A stretch of DNA of 64,000 nucleotides from JALZKA01 sp963754045. GTDB taxonomy: Bacteria > Actinomycetota > Thermoleophilia > Solirubrobacterales > 70-9. The stretch is taken from positions 620,001 through 684,000 of the forward strand of contig CAVWEN010000002.1 in assembly GCA_963754045.1 (NCBI GenBank). The letters are read 5' to 3'. A program made the position numbers and the translations under genes. The notes beneath the pieces were generated by a model, which saw only the letters and a list, made by a program, of their open reading frames with translations, made no database searches and had not been told where the DNA came from. Shown here piece by piece: positions 53,739-62,391 of the stretch; position 1 is the stretch's first letter, and each line of letters opens with the position of its first letter.

Positions 53739-54226
53739 CAATTCTCTCCTCGTGGCGGTCCTGGGGGGAACGGCGAACCATCCTCTCCGAGCCGGACGGA
53801 AACCGCCTCCGGCAAGCGCGCAAATTCGGGGTTCACATCTGGCAAGGTGCCGGCGAATTGGAGGTAGGCGCCGTAATCGAGCCCGTGTAGCTCGGCCAGC
53901 GCGAGCTTGCCGATCTCGCTGGCGCCGAGTTCGCCGTCGACGCCGGCCCTGGCTTCGATCCGGTCGACGATGGACTCGATCTTCGGGCGCGCCACGGGCC
54001 GCTTGTGCGCAGCTCCCGTGAGCGCGCGGCGGAGCTTGTCGCGGTCGAACGGCTCACGCTCGCCGTCGCGCTTGACCACATGGGCCGGCCCCGCCTGGAT
54101 GCGCTCGAAGGTCGTGAATCGCCTGCCGCATGCCGGGCACTCGCGACGCCGGCGCACCTCGGTGCCTCCCGAGGAGTGGCGCGACTCGACGACACGGGTG
54201 CCGGACATGCAGCGTGGGCAGTTCAC
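53738..54226 (-). CDS. nrdR: Transcriptional repressor NrdR
   Basis: 162 residues from GTG 54226, with GGAGGG upstream. The zinc-ribbon has C-x-x-C pairs at residues 3-6 (CPRC) and about 31-34 (CPAC), followed by the ATP-cone (VVKRDGEREPFDRDKLRRAL) that senses ATP/dATP. NrdR represses ribonucleotide reductase operons through paired NrdR boxes. It sits first in the operon with nrdJ, and a box candidate lies at 54273. Confidence 0.94.
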   Translation of the reverse strand: MNCPRCMSGTRVVESRHSSGGTEVRRRRECPACGRRFTTFERIQAGPAHVVKRDGEREPFDRDKLRRALTGAAHKRPVARPKIESIVDRIEARAGVDGELGASEIGKLALAELHGLDYGAYLQFAGTLPDVNPEFARLPEAVSVRLGEDGSPFPPGPPRGEN

Positions 54227-54272
54227 TACCCTCCAATTCTACTAGTGGTGGTGTATTTCCTTCCTCCCGAGG

Positions 54273-54288
54273 ACGCTAGATATGGGGT
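54273..54288. promoter_or_regulatory. NrdR-box candidate upstream of nrdR-nrdJ
   Basis: The 16-bp site ACGCTAGATATGGGGT, read on the minus strand, matches 13 of 16 positions of the consensus ACACWATATMTWGTGT. It lies 47 bp upstream of nrdR. A second, weaker candidate at 54233-54248 starts 40 bp away, close to four helical turns. It fits autoregulation and control of nrdJ. Confidence 0.5.
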
Positions 54289-54328
54289 GCGCGTGTAGGC
54301 AGGTCGTTCCGGGGTAGATTTTCGGGGG

Positions 54329-55156
54329 ATGGAAGCCGGGCGCGGGGGCAAAGAGCGCCTCGAAGAGGCAGCGGAGCGACTTACTGATGCCCGCGAGGCG
54401 ATGGGCGAGCGCGTGGAGGTCGCCCGCGAGGCGATGGGCGAGCGCCGCGACGCCGCGATCGAGGCCATGGGCGAACGCCGCGACGCTGCCATGGGCAAGG
54501 CCGCCGAAGCCATCGCAAAGGTCAAGCCCCGCCTGCGCGGCGTCTCGCACGAGTACGCGTTCTTCGTCTCGCTGGTTCTGGGCGCGGTGCTGATCATCCT
54601 CGCCGAGGGTTCAGAGGCAAGGGTCGCGCTTGCGATCTACGCTGTCAGCCTCTCGGCATTGTTCGGGGTCAGCGCCCTCTACCACGTGCACAACTGGCAG
54701 CCCGCAGCGCGCAAGTGGATGCGCCGGCTCGACCACACGATGATCTTCTTCCTCATCGCCGGCACCTTGACCCCGTTTGCCCTGCTGGTCATGGACGGCC
54801 CGTTCGCCACCGCGCTACTGGTCGCGGTCTGGGGCGGCGCTCTCGCGGGGACCGTTGTGGAGCTGGTCTGGCTCGACTCGCCCAAGTGGGTTTCATCGAT
54901 CGTCTACGTCGTCGTTGGTCTGATCGGGGCCGCGGGGTTTCCGGCGATCACGGTCGAGGCAGGGATCGGCGCCGGCCTCCTGATTGCCGGCGGCGGGGTC
55001 CTCTACGGCGCCGGCGCCGTCATCTACGCCCTGCAGAAGCCCGATCCCTCGCCCACGGTTTTCGGCTACCACGAGATCTTCCACGTGCTGGTCATCGCCG
55101 CCGCTGCGACGCACTTCGCCGCCGTCGCGTTCTTCGCGCTGCCCGCCGCGGGCTAG
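54329..55156 (+). CDS. Hemolysin III/PAQR-family membrane protein with 11-residue repeat N-terminus
   Basis: 275 residues. Residues 7-65 are a charged helical region with 11-residue repeats (AREAMGER and variants). The membrane part, seven helices from about 80, has the PAQR signatures SALYHVHNW, RRLDHTMIFFLIAGT, and HEIFHVLVIAAAATHF with conserved His and Asp. Bacterial HlyIII-type PAQR proteins may be membrane hydrolases or signalling proteins; the role is not established. The repeat region is unusual for the family. Its stop shares CTAG with the convergent gene. Confidence 0.82.
   Translation: MEAGRGGKERLEEAAERLTDAREAMGERVEVAREAMGERRDAAIEAMGERRDAAMGKAAEAIAKVKPRLRGVSHEYAFFVSLVLGAVLIILAEGSEARVALAIYAVSLSALFGVSALYHVHNWQPAARKWMRRLDHTMIFFLIAGTLTPFALLVMDGPFATALLVAVWGGALAGTVVELVWLDSPKWVSSIVYVVVGLIGAAGFPAITVEAGIGAGLLIAGGGVLYGAGAVIYALQKPDPSPTVFGYHEIFHVLVIAAAATHFAAVAFFALPAAG
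54389..54487 (+). repeat. 33-bp (11-residue) tandem repeat
   Basis: Three direct 33-bp copies, 54389-54421, 54422-54454 and 54455-54487, encode AREAMGERVEV, AREAMGERRDA and AIEAMGERRDA. The 11-residue period is that of amphipathic lipid-binding or coiled helices. Confidence 0.8.
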
Positions 55157-55578
55157 AAGCGCGCGTCTACAAACCCCGCCAGGAGCACCGTGAAGCCCCC
55201 GATCTCGACGACGATCAGGGCCCACATGAACCCGTGGAGTCCCGGCATTACGTCGTCGCGGAACTGGTTGTCCGTGTCGCGGCGCAGTCCCCGGATCACG
55301 TAACCCGTGATCGCACCGGCGAAGAAGACGACCACCGCTAGCGCAGCGAGGAGGTCCACCGTCTCCGACCAACCGCTGAGCTCGACGAACACGGCCAGCA
55401 GGAGCGTCGCGAACGAGTAGAGGAGCGCGGCGCGGTGGGCGGTGTCCACGTAGGGGTGGGCGAGGCCGTCGGGCGACGCCGCCATCTGCCGGAACTTCCA
55501 CACGCCGAGCAACAGCGCCCACAAAAAAATCAAGCCGGCGAGCAGGAGCACTATCTCCGTGTCGCCCCCGAGCTGCAC
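55153..55578 (-). CDS. Membrane protein, unknown function
   Basis: 141 residues with four hydrophobic helices: about 8-28, 50-65, 72-95 and 110-132. HPYVDTAHRAALLYSF has two His residues, and GYVIRGLRRDTDNQFRDDVMPGLHGFM the charged loop. No recognisable family. Overlaps the end of the HlyIII-like gene by 4 nt in CTAG, and starts 7 nt upstream of the siroheme-type gene on the same strand, so they may be co-transcribed. Confidence 0.6.
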   Translation of the reverse strand: MQLGGDTEIVLLLAGLIFLWALLLGVWKFRQMAASPDGLAHPYVDTAHRAALLYSFATLLLAVFVELSGWSETVDLLAALAVVVFFAGAITGYVIRGLRRDTDNQFRDDVMPGLHGFMWALIVVEIGGFTVLLAGFVDARF

Positions 55579-55584
55579 GGTTCC

Positions 55585-56334
55585 TCAGCCCGAGGCCAGG
55601 CTCGCGCCGGCGCGCGTCTTGGCGGCCTCGATCAACTCAAGCACCTCGGCCTCGCGACCGTCACGTACCAAGACGACGGGGTCAGGGTCGCCGTTGACGA
55701 TGCCCTCGAAGAAGTCCCTGCGATCGGCGTAGGTGGGCAGGTTCGACTTCGCCCAGCCGCGCGCGTCGTTGAGCATCACGGCGAGCCGTGCGTAGTGCTC
55801 GCCGAAGAGCTCGGAGATCTCCCGCTTCATTCGCTTGGCCAGGGCCGGGGAGGCTCCGGCCGTGGAGATCGCGATCGCCAGCGGGCCGGTGCGGACGATC
55901 GCCGGGAGGATGAAGTTGCAGAGCGGAGGGACGTCGACCACGTTGACGAGCATCGCGCGGAGCTCGGCGTCCTCGTAGACGCCGATATTGACCTCGCTGT
56001 CGTCGGTCGCGGCGATGGCCATGAACTTTCCCTCCAGGTCGGTCGGCTCGTAGGCGCGCTGCTCCCATGCGATCGAGCCCTCTGCCGCCAGCTCCCTAAG
56101 CGCCTCGATCGCCTTCGGTGCGACCAGCACGACGTCGCCGCCGCAGGCGAGCAGACCCTCGACCTTTTCGAGGCCGATCTCGCCGCCGCCGACGACGAGG
56201 CAGCGCCTGCCGGTGAGCTTGAGGCAGGCGATGTAGAAGGGCGTCGCCAGCATGTCGCGGACGCACTCCTGGTCGCAGATCCCCTTGCGGAGCTGGCAGA
56301 CACATTCCTTGCCGGCGTAGGCCTGGGCGGGCAT
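55585..56334 (-). CDS. Precorrin-2 dehydrogenase/siroheme synthase-type protein
   Basis: 249 residues from ATG 56334, 7 nt after TAACCT. The Rossmann NAD-binding motif RRCLVVGGGEIGLEKVEGLL lies near residue 43, then AIAATDDSEVN and NVVDVPPLCNF, the CysG-N signature; residues beyond 150 form the dimerisation and C-terminal domains. It oxidises precorrin-2 to sirohydrochlorin using NAD; the ferrochelatase step may be separate. The N-terminus has ECVCQLRKGICDQECV with four cysteines in 16 residues, unusual for the family. The start is not certain because ATG at MLATPF also exists. Confidence 0.82.
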   Translation of the reverse strand: MPAQAYAGKECVCQLRKGICDQECVRDMLATPFYIACLKLTGRRCLVVGGGEIGLEKVEGLLACGGDVVLVAPKAIEALRELAAEGSIAWEQRAYEPTDLEGKFMAIAATDDSEVNIGVYEDAELRAMLVNVVDVPPLCNFILPAIVRTGPLAIAISTAGASPALAKRMKREISELFGEHYARLAVMLNDARGWAKSNLPTYADRRDFFEGIVNGDPDPVVLVRDGREAEVLELIEAAKTRAGASLASG

Positions 56335-56341
56335 GGTGTGA

Positions 56342-56347
56342 AGGTTA
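56342..56347 (-). promoter_or_regulatory. Predicted -10 of the siroheme-type gene
   Basis: On the minus strand TAACCT (56347-56342) ends 7 nt before ATG 56334, with no Shine-Dalgarno. Supports a leaderless mRNA including the Cys-rich N-terminus. Confidence 0.35.
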
Positions 56348-56479
56348 GTGCGGCCCTACGGGCCGGCCAGAGAGGCTGCTTTGGGCGCCGAGAACGCTTG
56401 CTACTCTCGCCATCCGGCGGCGGCAAAAGGCTTTCCGGCTCCTGGCCAGAATCCAGACCACCTCACCACGGTCCAGAAC

Positions 56480-58828
56480 ATGCGCCTGATCATCACCGAG
56501 AAAAACAACTCAGCGACGAAGATCGCCGACATCCTCAGCGCCGGCTCGGCGAAGGACAGCGCGTCCTTCAAGGTTCCCTTCTATACATGGAGCGACGCCG
56601 AGGGCGAGCACATGACAGTGGGACTCAAGGGCCACGTGATGGGCGTCGCGTTTCCCGACGAGTACTCGAACTGGCAGCAGACCGACCTTCACGATCTGAT
56701 CGACGCCGAGCTGATCCCGGAGCCCACCGACAAGAACGTCGTCAAGGCCATCCGCAAGCTCGCCGAGGGCGCCGACGAGGTCGTGATCGCGACCGACTAC
56801 GACCGTGAGGGGGAGCTGATCGGCCTCGAGGCGCTCCAGCAGGTGCTCGAGTCCAACCCCGCCGTCGTCGGCTCCAACACGGAGGCTGACGGGATTGCCG
56901 GCTTTCTCTCCAGCGAGCGCCCGCCCGTCAAGCGTGCTCGCTACTCGGCGCTTACCAAGGACGAGATCGAACGCGCCTTCAACGAGCTCGACGACCTCTC
57001 CTACGACCTCGCTTATGCGGGCGCCACCCGCCAGGACATCGACCTGATCTGGGGAGCCACGCTCACCCGCGCTGTGTCCCTGGCGACGCGCCGCTTCGGC
57101 TCGAACTTCCTCTCGGTCGGCCGCGTCCAGAGCCCCACGCTGGGGCTTGTCGTCGAGCGCGAGCTCGAGCGCCGAGCCCATGTGCCGAAGCCGTTCTGGG
57201 AGGTCTTCGCCCGCTTCGAGCATCCCGACGGATCATTCGAGGCTCACCACTCGACCGACAAGTTCTGGGATGAGAAGGAGGCCGAGGCCGCGCTCGCCGG
57301 CACAAAGAACCCCGGCGTCGTCAAGGAGGTCAGCGCCCGCCGCTCCTCCCGCAAGCCGCCCACGCCGCTCAACACGACAGCCTTCACGACGGACGCCTCG
57401 AGCCGACTCGGCATCACCCCCGCGAGCGCGATGCGGCTCGCCGAGGACCTCTACATGGACGGCTTCATCTCCTACCCGCGCACCGACAACACGGTGTACC
57501 CGCCTTCGCTCAACACCCGTGAGCTCGTGCAGCAGATGGTTCGCATCCCGGAGTTCGAGGCCGGTGCCTTCGTCCTCGACGGCCCGATGCAGGCCACCAG
57601 GGGCAAGAAGGAGACCACCGACCATCCGCCGATCCATCCCACGCAGGCCGTGCATCCGAACGCGCTCGGCGACGGCCCCAAGCGCCGCGTGTACGAGCTC
57701 GTCGTGCGCCGGTTCATCGCGACCTTCGGCCCGCCGATGGTCAGTGAGTCGACCCGCGCCGACATCGCAGCCGGCAGCGAGAGCTACTTCGTGCGCGGGT
57801 CGGTGGTCATCGATCCGGGCTACGCCCGCATCTACACATATGCCCGCTCCTCCGACAACGAGATCCCCAAGCTCGAGGAAGGCCAGGAGCTGGCCCTCGA
57901 CGGCGAGCCGTGGTCGGTCGGCAAGGAGACCCAGCCGCCGTCGCGGATCTCGCAGGGCAAGCTGATCGAGCTGATGGAGGAGCGCGGCCTCGGGACCAAG
58001 GCGACCCGCGCGGACATCATCCAGAAGCTCTACGACCGGGGCTACGTCTTCAACAACCCGCCCGAGCCCTCGGAGACCGGGATTGCGATGTACAAGGCGT
58101 TCAAGGAGCACGTTCCGCGGATGGCGACGCCCGAGATGACGGCCGAGCTCGAGCGCGACATGGATTTGATCGCTGCGGGCGAAACGTCGAAGGACGACGT
58201 CTTGCGGATCTCGCGCGAGATGCTGCATGGCACCACCACCGACATGCAGGGCAAGAGCGAGGACCTGGCAAAGGTGATCTGGGCCGGGATGGACGAGGAC
58301 AAGTTCCTTGGCCCCTGCCTGGTCTGCCAGGAGGCCGGCCGCGCCCATGAGGACGGTTCGCCCAACCGGTTGCGCGTGATCGACCTCAAGGGCGGCAAGC
58401 GCTTCTGGGGCTGCGAGGGGTACGACCGCGACGATCCCGAGGCGGCCGACAGCTGCCGCAACTCCGGCCCGCTGCCGGGCCGGGGTTACGAGCTCTGGCG
58501 GCTCGAGGAGAGCTGCTCGGTCTGCGAGAAGGCGCCGCGCCTAACCGTGAAGGGGTTCCGCGGCCGCCCCTGGAAGCTCTGCCTGAACGACGACTGTCCG
58601 ACGATGGTCGAGATGCGCGAGAAGCGCGCCGAGCGGCTCGCCGCCAAGGAGGCGCGCGAAGCAGCCAAGGCGGCGAGCGACGCCAACGGCTCGAAGGCCG
58701 ACTCGTCCACCGCCGTCAAGGCCGCGACGTCGGGCAACGGCAAGCGCGGCACGACGCGCCGCCGCAAGACACCGTCGCCCGGCACCGCCCGCACCAAAAA
58801 GGCGGGCTCTCGCACCCGTTCTGAATAG
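56480..58828 (+). CDS. topA: DNA topoisomerase I, archaeal-like type IA
   Basis: 782 residues from ATG 56480; the open frame extends upstream to 56348 but without typical features. The N-terminal toprim starts MRLIITEKNNSATKIADILS and has GLKGHVMGVAFPDEYSNW, the archaeal type, not the bacterial IVESPAKAKTI...GHIRDLP form. Toprim acidic motif DYDREGELIG and catalytic Tyr in SYPRTDNTVYPPSLN are intact. Zinc ribbons with CLVC and CSVC pairs follow near residues 615 and 680. The C-terminus is a Lys/Arg-rich tail. It relaxes negative supercoils. tmk follows after 24 nt. Confidence 0.92.
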   Translation: MRLIITEKNNSATKIADILSAGSAKDSASFKVPFYTWSDAEGEHMTVGLKGHVMGVAFPDEYSNWQQTDLHDLIDAELIPEPTDKNVVKAIRKLAEGADEVVIATDYDREGELIGLEALQQVLESNPAVVGSNTEADGIAGFLSSERPPVKRARYSALTKDEIERAFNELDDLSYDLAYAGATRQDIDLIWGATLTRAVSLATRRFGSNFLSVGRVQSPTLGLVVERELERRAHVPKPFWEVFARFEHPDGSFEAHHSTDKFWDEKEAEAALAGTKNPGVVKEVSARRSSRKPPTPLNTTAFTTDASSRLGITPASAMRLAEDLYMDGFISYPRTDNTVYPPSLNTRELVQQMVRIPEFEAGAFVLDGPMQATRGKKETTDHPPIHPTQAVHPNALGDGPKRRVYELVVRRFIATFGPPMVSESTRADIAAGSESYFVRGSVVIDPGYARIYTYARSSDNEIPKLEEGQELALDGEPWSVGKETQPPSRISQGKLIELMEERGLGTKATRADIIQKLYDRGYVFNNPPEPSETGIAMYKAFKEHVPRMATPEMTAELERDMDLIAAGETSKDDVLRISREMLHGTTTDMQGKSEDLAKVIWAGMDEDKFLGPCLVCQEAGRAHEDGSPNRLRVIDLKGGKRFWGCEGYDRDDPEAADSCRNSGPLPGRGYELWRLEESCSVCEKAPRLTVKGFRGRPWKLCLNDDCPTMVEMREKRAERLAAKEAREAAKAASDANGSKADSSTAVKAATSGNGKRGTTRRRKTPSPGTARTKKAGSRTRSE

Positions 58829-58837
58829 CGCGGCCGC

Positions 58838-58843
58838 TACCGT
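58838..58843 (+). promoter_or_regulatory. Predicted -10 of tmk
   Basis: TACCGT ends 9 nt before GTG 58853, without a Shine-Dalgarno. It is a weak box and may be coincidence; topA read-through is also possible. Confidence 0.25.
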
Positions 58844-58852
58844 GGCCGCGGC

Positions 58853-59476
58853 GTGTTCATCACCCTTGAAGGCATCGACCGCTCCGGCAAGTCGACCCAG
58901 GCCGCACTGCTCGCCCGGGCGCTCGGGCGCGAGACCGTATTGCTGCGCGAACCGGGCGGTACTGCGGTCGGAGAGCGCGTTCGCGAACTGCTGAAGGACC
59001 CGGCATTGGAGCTCGATCCCCGCGGTGAGCTGCTGCTCTTCGGGGCGGCGCGCGCCCAGCTGGTGGCCGAGGTTGTGGCACCGGCCAGAGCCGCGGGTCA
59101 GGACGTCGTTTGCGACCGGTTCATCGACTCAACGACGGCCTATCAGGGGGTCGCGCGGGAACTCGGGGTGGACGTCGTCGAGCGGCTGAACGCGCTGGTG
59201 GTGGGCGACTGTGAGCCCGACCTGACGATCCTGCTGCGGGTCGACCCCGGCACAGCCGAGGCTCGCGGGCAGCAGCGCCTTGCCGCTGGGGCGGAGGACG
59301 GGACCGACCGTTTCGAGGCGGAGGGAATCGACTTCCAGCGTCGGGTTGCGGCCGCCTACGACGCGATCGCCGGGCGGCACGCCGGTCGGATCGTTGTGCT
59401 CGACGCGGTCGGCGAGATCGAGGATGTGCATGAGCGAGTGATGCGGGTGGTTGATGAGCGACGTGGCGGCGCCTGA
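58853..59476 (+). CDS. tmk: Thymidylate kinase
   Basis: 207 residues from GTG 58853. The P-loop ITLEGIDRSGKSTQ is at the N-terminus, the DR-x motif in VVCDRFIDSTTAYQG near residue 92, and the lid region QRLAAGAEDGTDRFEAEG. It phosphorylates dTMP to dTDP for DNA synthesis. Its stop overlaps the holB start by 23 nt, the usual tmk-holB coupling in bacteria. Confidence 0.94.
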   Translation: MFITLEGIDRSGKSTQAALLARALGRETVLLREPGGTAVGERVRELLKDPALELDPRGELLLFGAARAQLVAEVVAPARAAGQDVVCDRFIDSTTAYQGVARELGVDVVERLNALVVGDCEPDLTILLRVDPGTAEARGQQRLAAGAEDGTDRFEAEGIDFQRRVAAAYDAIAGRHAGRIVVLDAVGEIEDVHERVMRVVDERRGGA

Positions 59477-60614
59477 GCTTCCCGAGTCGGTCGCGGCCGC
59501 GACCCGTGACCAGCCGGCGGCGCGCGTGGCGCTGGCTGGAGCGATTCGGCTGCCCTCGCACGCCTATCTCTTCGCCGGGCCACCGGGGGCGGGGAAGGCG
59601 GTCGCTGCGCGCGCCTTCGCTGCTGAGCTGCTGGCCGAGGGTGCGCCGGATGCTGACTCGGCGCGCCGCCGGGCGCTGGCGGACCCTTCGCCGCACCCCG
59701 ATCTCGCCTGGCTGCGACCGCCGGGCAACCAGCACCTCGTCAGCGAGGTGCGCGAGCGGGTGATCGAGGCGGCCCCGTATCGCCCCTACGAGGGGGATCG
59801 CCGGGTGTTCGTGGTCGAGGCCGCCGAGGCGATGGCCGAAGAATCGCAAAACGCCCTGCTGAAGACGCTCGAAGAGCCCGCTCCGCACGCGCACATGATC
59901 CTGGTCTGCGGCCAGCCCGCCGCCCTGCTCGAGACCGTTCGGTCACGCTGCATCCCCGTGCGGTTCGTGGCTCTGGCGCCGGAGGTGGTCGCCCTAAAGC
60001 TCGAAGCGGCTACGCCCGGCGTCGCCGAGGATGAGCGACGGGCGGCTTCGAGGCTCGCCACCGGCGATCTCGGGTTGGCGGGCCTGCTTGTGTCGGAGCG
60101 CGGGCGCGCCCTCCGCATCCAGGCCGAGCGCGTCGCACGTGCCTGCCGCGCCGCGGAGCTGGACGACGCACCGTGGCGAGGGCTGCTGGATGCCGCCGAG
60201 GAGCGCGGAGCCGAGCTGGGCGAGCTGGCCCGCGGCGAGCTAGAGGCGCTCGCCGATCAGGCTCGCGACTCCGCCGACAAGGCGGGCGAGCGCCGCCTGC
60301 GAAAGGAGGCCGGCGAAGCGCAAAAGCGGGTGGCGCGCCGCGGGCGAACCGAGGCCCTGGACCTCGGCCTGTCGCTGTTCGCCGCCTGGATGCGCGACGT
60401 CGCGGCGGTCGGCGACGGCGCCGCGGAGCTGGCGTTCAATGTCGACCGTTCCGACGCCCTGCGCTCAGACGCGGAGGGCATCGACCCCCGCGCAGCGCGC
60501 GCTGCAGCCGAGCTGGTGATGGACACGAGGCGGCGGCTGACCGTGAACGTGAGCGAGGAGTTGGCGCTCGAAGCGCTCTGCTTCCGCGTGGAGCGCGCGT
60601 TGCAGGGTCGCTGA
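59454..60614 (+). CDS. holB: DNA polymerase III delta prime subunit
   Basis: 386 residues from ATG 59454 (TTG 59451 adjacent). Walker A is GPPGAGKAVAAR, where the usual Ser/Thr after Lys is Ala, so the site is degenerate as in many delta-prime subunits. The zinc-finger cysteines of the clamp-loader family are not visible between residues 60 and 90. KTLEEPAPHAHMILVC (SRC-type motif) follows, then RSRCIPVRF. It is the stator of the clamp loader. Overlaps tmk. A long C-terminal Ala/Arg/Glu helix region is typical of actinobacterial proteins. Confidence 0.9.
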   Translation: MSDVAAPELPESVAAATRDQPAARVALAGAIRLPSHAYLFAGPPGAGKAVAARAFAAELLAEGAPDADSARRRALADPSPHPDLAWLRPPGNQHLVSEVRERVIEAAPYRPYEGDRRVFVVEAAEAMAEESQNALLKTLEEPAPHAHMILVCGQPAALLETVRSRCIPVRFVALAPEVVALKLEAATPGVAEDERRAASRLATGDLGLAGLLVSERGRALRIQAERVARACRAAELDDAPWRGLLDAAEERGAELGELARGELEALADQARDSADKAGERRLRKEAGEAQKRVARRGRTEALDLGLSLFAAWMRDVAAVGDGAAELAFNVDRSDALRSDAEGIDPRAARAAAELVMDTRRRLTVNVSEELALEALCFRVERALQGR

Positions 60615-60651
60615 AAGACCTGGTTTCAACGTACATTGGGGGCGGATCGCA

Positions 60652-62391
60652 ATGCCTACCGTTCCGAGGAGAGCACAACTGCGGCGCAGCCGACCATTCG
60701 GGGTTCGGCTCTATCTCGCCTTCGCTTTTGCCGGCGTCGCCCTGATCACGGCCGGACTCGCGTACCTGTTGGTATCGAGCGAAACGGGCCAGGAGGAGGC
60801 CGACCAGCAGCTCGACGAGATCGCCCAGGGCCGCACCTTCCGACTTGCCGACGAGGTCGGCGATCGGCCCGAGGATCGCTCCCAGGCCGCAATCGACGTG
60901 GCCACCGAGGAGGGGTTCTCCGCCTGGGCATTCGATTCGGACGCCAAGCTGCTGACCACCGATGTGTCGCAGAGCGTCAACGTCGGCGAGGTGGAACGCG
61001 GCCGGGCCGGTGTGCGTACCGCGCTTGACGGCAACTCCTTCGTGCAGGCCCTTCCCGGCGGCAACACGGTAGTTGCCTCGCCGATCTTCCGCGACGGCGC
61101 CATCGACGGCGCCCTGCTCGCGCGCGCCGACCGCCCGCCTGAGCTCCAGGAAGCGATCGACGCCGTCCGCGGCGACCGGCTGACGGCCCTGCTCGTCGCC
61201 CTCACGGTCGCGGTTGCGATCTCGTTCCTGATCGCCAGCGCGATCACGTCGCGGGTCAAGCGACTCGCCGACAGTGCGGCGCGGATCAGCGCGGGAGAGC
61301 TGGACGAGCCGCTCGAGGGGACGGGTGGGCGCGACGAGATCACCGATCTAGGCCAGGCGCTCGAGACGATGCGCGCCGCCCTGCGCCAGACCTTCGAGGC
61401 GCTGCGCTCTGAGCGCGACCGGTTGTCCGCGATTTTCGACGCACTACAGGAAGCCGTCATGGTCGTTGGCCCCGACGGCGCGGTGCGTTTTTCGAACCCG
61501 GCCGCGCGGCCGCTCATCTACGCCGACGGGAAGGTAGCCGCGACCCTGATCCCGTGGCTTCGCCGGGCGACGCGGAGCGGCTCGGCCGAACACGACTCGC
61601 TGCGAATCGGTGAGCGCGTCTATTCGCTCCAAGCCCGGGAGATCCCGGCGGAGGGCGCCGTGCTCGCCGTGGTCCGCGACCGGACCGGCGAGCTGCGCCG
61701 CGAGCTCGCCGAGCGGGAGTTCGTTTCGAACGCCGCTCACGAGCTGCGCAACCCGATCGCTGGGATCTCGGGAGCGGTGGAGGTCCTTCGCTCCGGCGCC
61801 AAGGACGACCCCGACGCCCGCGAGCACTTCCTACGCCGTCTCAGTCAGGACACCGAGCGCATCACCCGGTTGACCGAGAGCCTGCTGACGCTCGCGCGGA
61901 TGGAGTCCGTCGGCGAAGGGGGAACCGAAGCGCTCGACGTGGGCATCACCGCGGAGGAGGCCGCGCAGGCGGTCACCCAGCCCGACGGCATCGAATTCAA
62001 GCTCGAACTCGAAGCTGATCTCGCCGCTCAGGGTGACCGTGTGCTGCTCCGTCAGGTGCTGATCGGCCTGCTCACCAACGCCTTCAAGAACACGCCCGCG
62101 CCGGGCGCAGTTACGCTTCGCGCGCATCGCAGTAGCGAGGCGGACATCTTGATCGAAGTCACCGACACAGGCAACGGCATCCCCGCCGACGAGATCGACC
62201 GGATCTTCGAGCGGTTCTACCGCGGCGCCGGTTCGCTCGAGAAGGAGGGCTTCGGCCTCGGCCTCTCGATCGCGCGCCGGATGGTCGACGTCATGGGCGG
62301 CGAGCTAAGCGTGAAGTCCACTCCGGGCGTGGGCAGCGACTTCCGGGTGCGGCTACCGGCGGCGAAGCCAGCCGCAACCCCGGTGGCGTGA
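60652..62391 (+). CDS. Sensor histidine kinase with HAMP and PAS domains
   Basis: 579 residues. Membrane helix 1 at about 17-38, an extracellular sensor of about 140 residues, helix 2 at about 183-205, then HAMP (about 205-258). A PAS-like region (ALQEAVMVVGPDGAVRFSNPAARPL) precedes HisKA with H-box FVSNAAHELRNPIAG (His near residue 363). The HATPase has N-box NAFKNTP, G1 DTGNGIP and FGLGLSIARRM. It pairs with the response regulator that overlaps its stop. The signal is unknown. A GGGGGCGG Shine-Dalgarno precedes the start by about 8 nt. Confidence 0.93.
   Translation: MPTVPRRAQLRRSRPFGVRLYLAFAFAGVALITAGLAYLLVSSETGQEEADQQLDEIAQGRTFRLADEVGDRPEDRSQAAIDVATEEGFSAWAFDSDAKLLTTDVSQSVNVGEVERGRAGVRTALDGNSFVQALPGGNTVVASPIFRDGAIDGALLARADRPPELQEAIDAVRGDRLTALLVALTVAVAISFLIASAITSRVKRLADSAARISAGELDEPLEGTGGRDEITDLGQALETMRAALRQTFEALRSERDRLSAIFDALQEAVMVVGPDGAVRFSNPAARPLIYADGKVAATLIPWLRRATRSGSAEHDSLRIGERVYSLQAREIPAEGAVLAVVRDRTGELRRELAEREFVSNAAHELRNPIAGISGAVEVLRSGAKDDPDAREHFLRRLSQDTERITRLTESLLTLARMESVGEGGTEALDVGITAEEAAQAVTQPDGIEFKLELEADLAAQGDRVLLRQVLIGLLTNAFKNTPAPGAVTLRAHRSSEADILIEVTDTGNGIPADEIDRIFERFYRGAGSLEKEGFGLGLSIARRMVDVMGGELSVKSTPGVGSDFRVRLPAAKPAATPVA

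Noticed and set aside
52269..53867. 532-codon open frame on the plus strand opposite nrdJ
   Set aside because: It lies antisense to a clearly conserved B12-dependent ribonucleotide reductase and its codons reflect the opposite-strand GC bias. Its product shows no family motif.
55435..56808. 457-codon frame overlapping the siroheme-type gene and the start of topA
   Set aside because: Overlaps two well supported genes in another frame and strand; His/Gly-rich without motifs.
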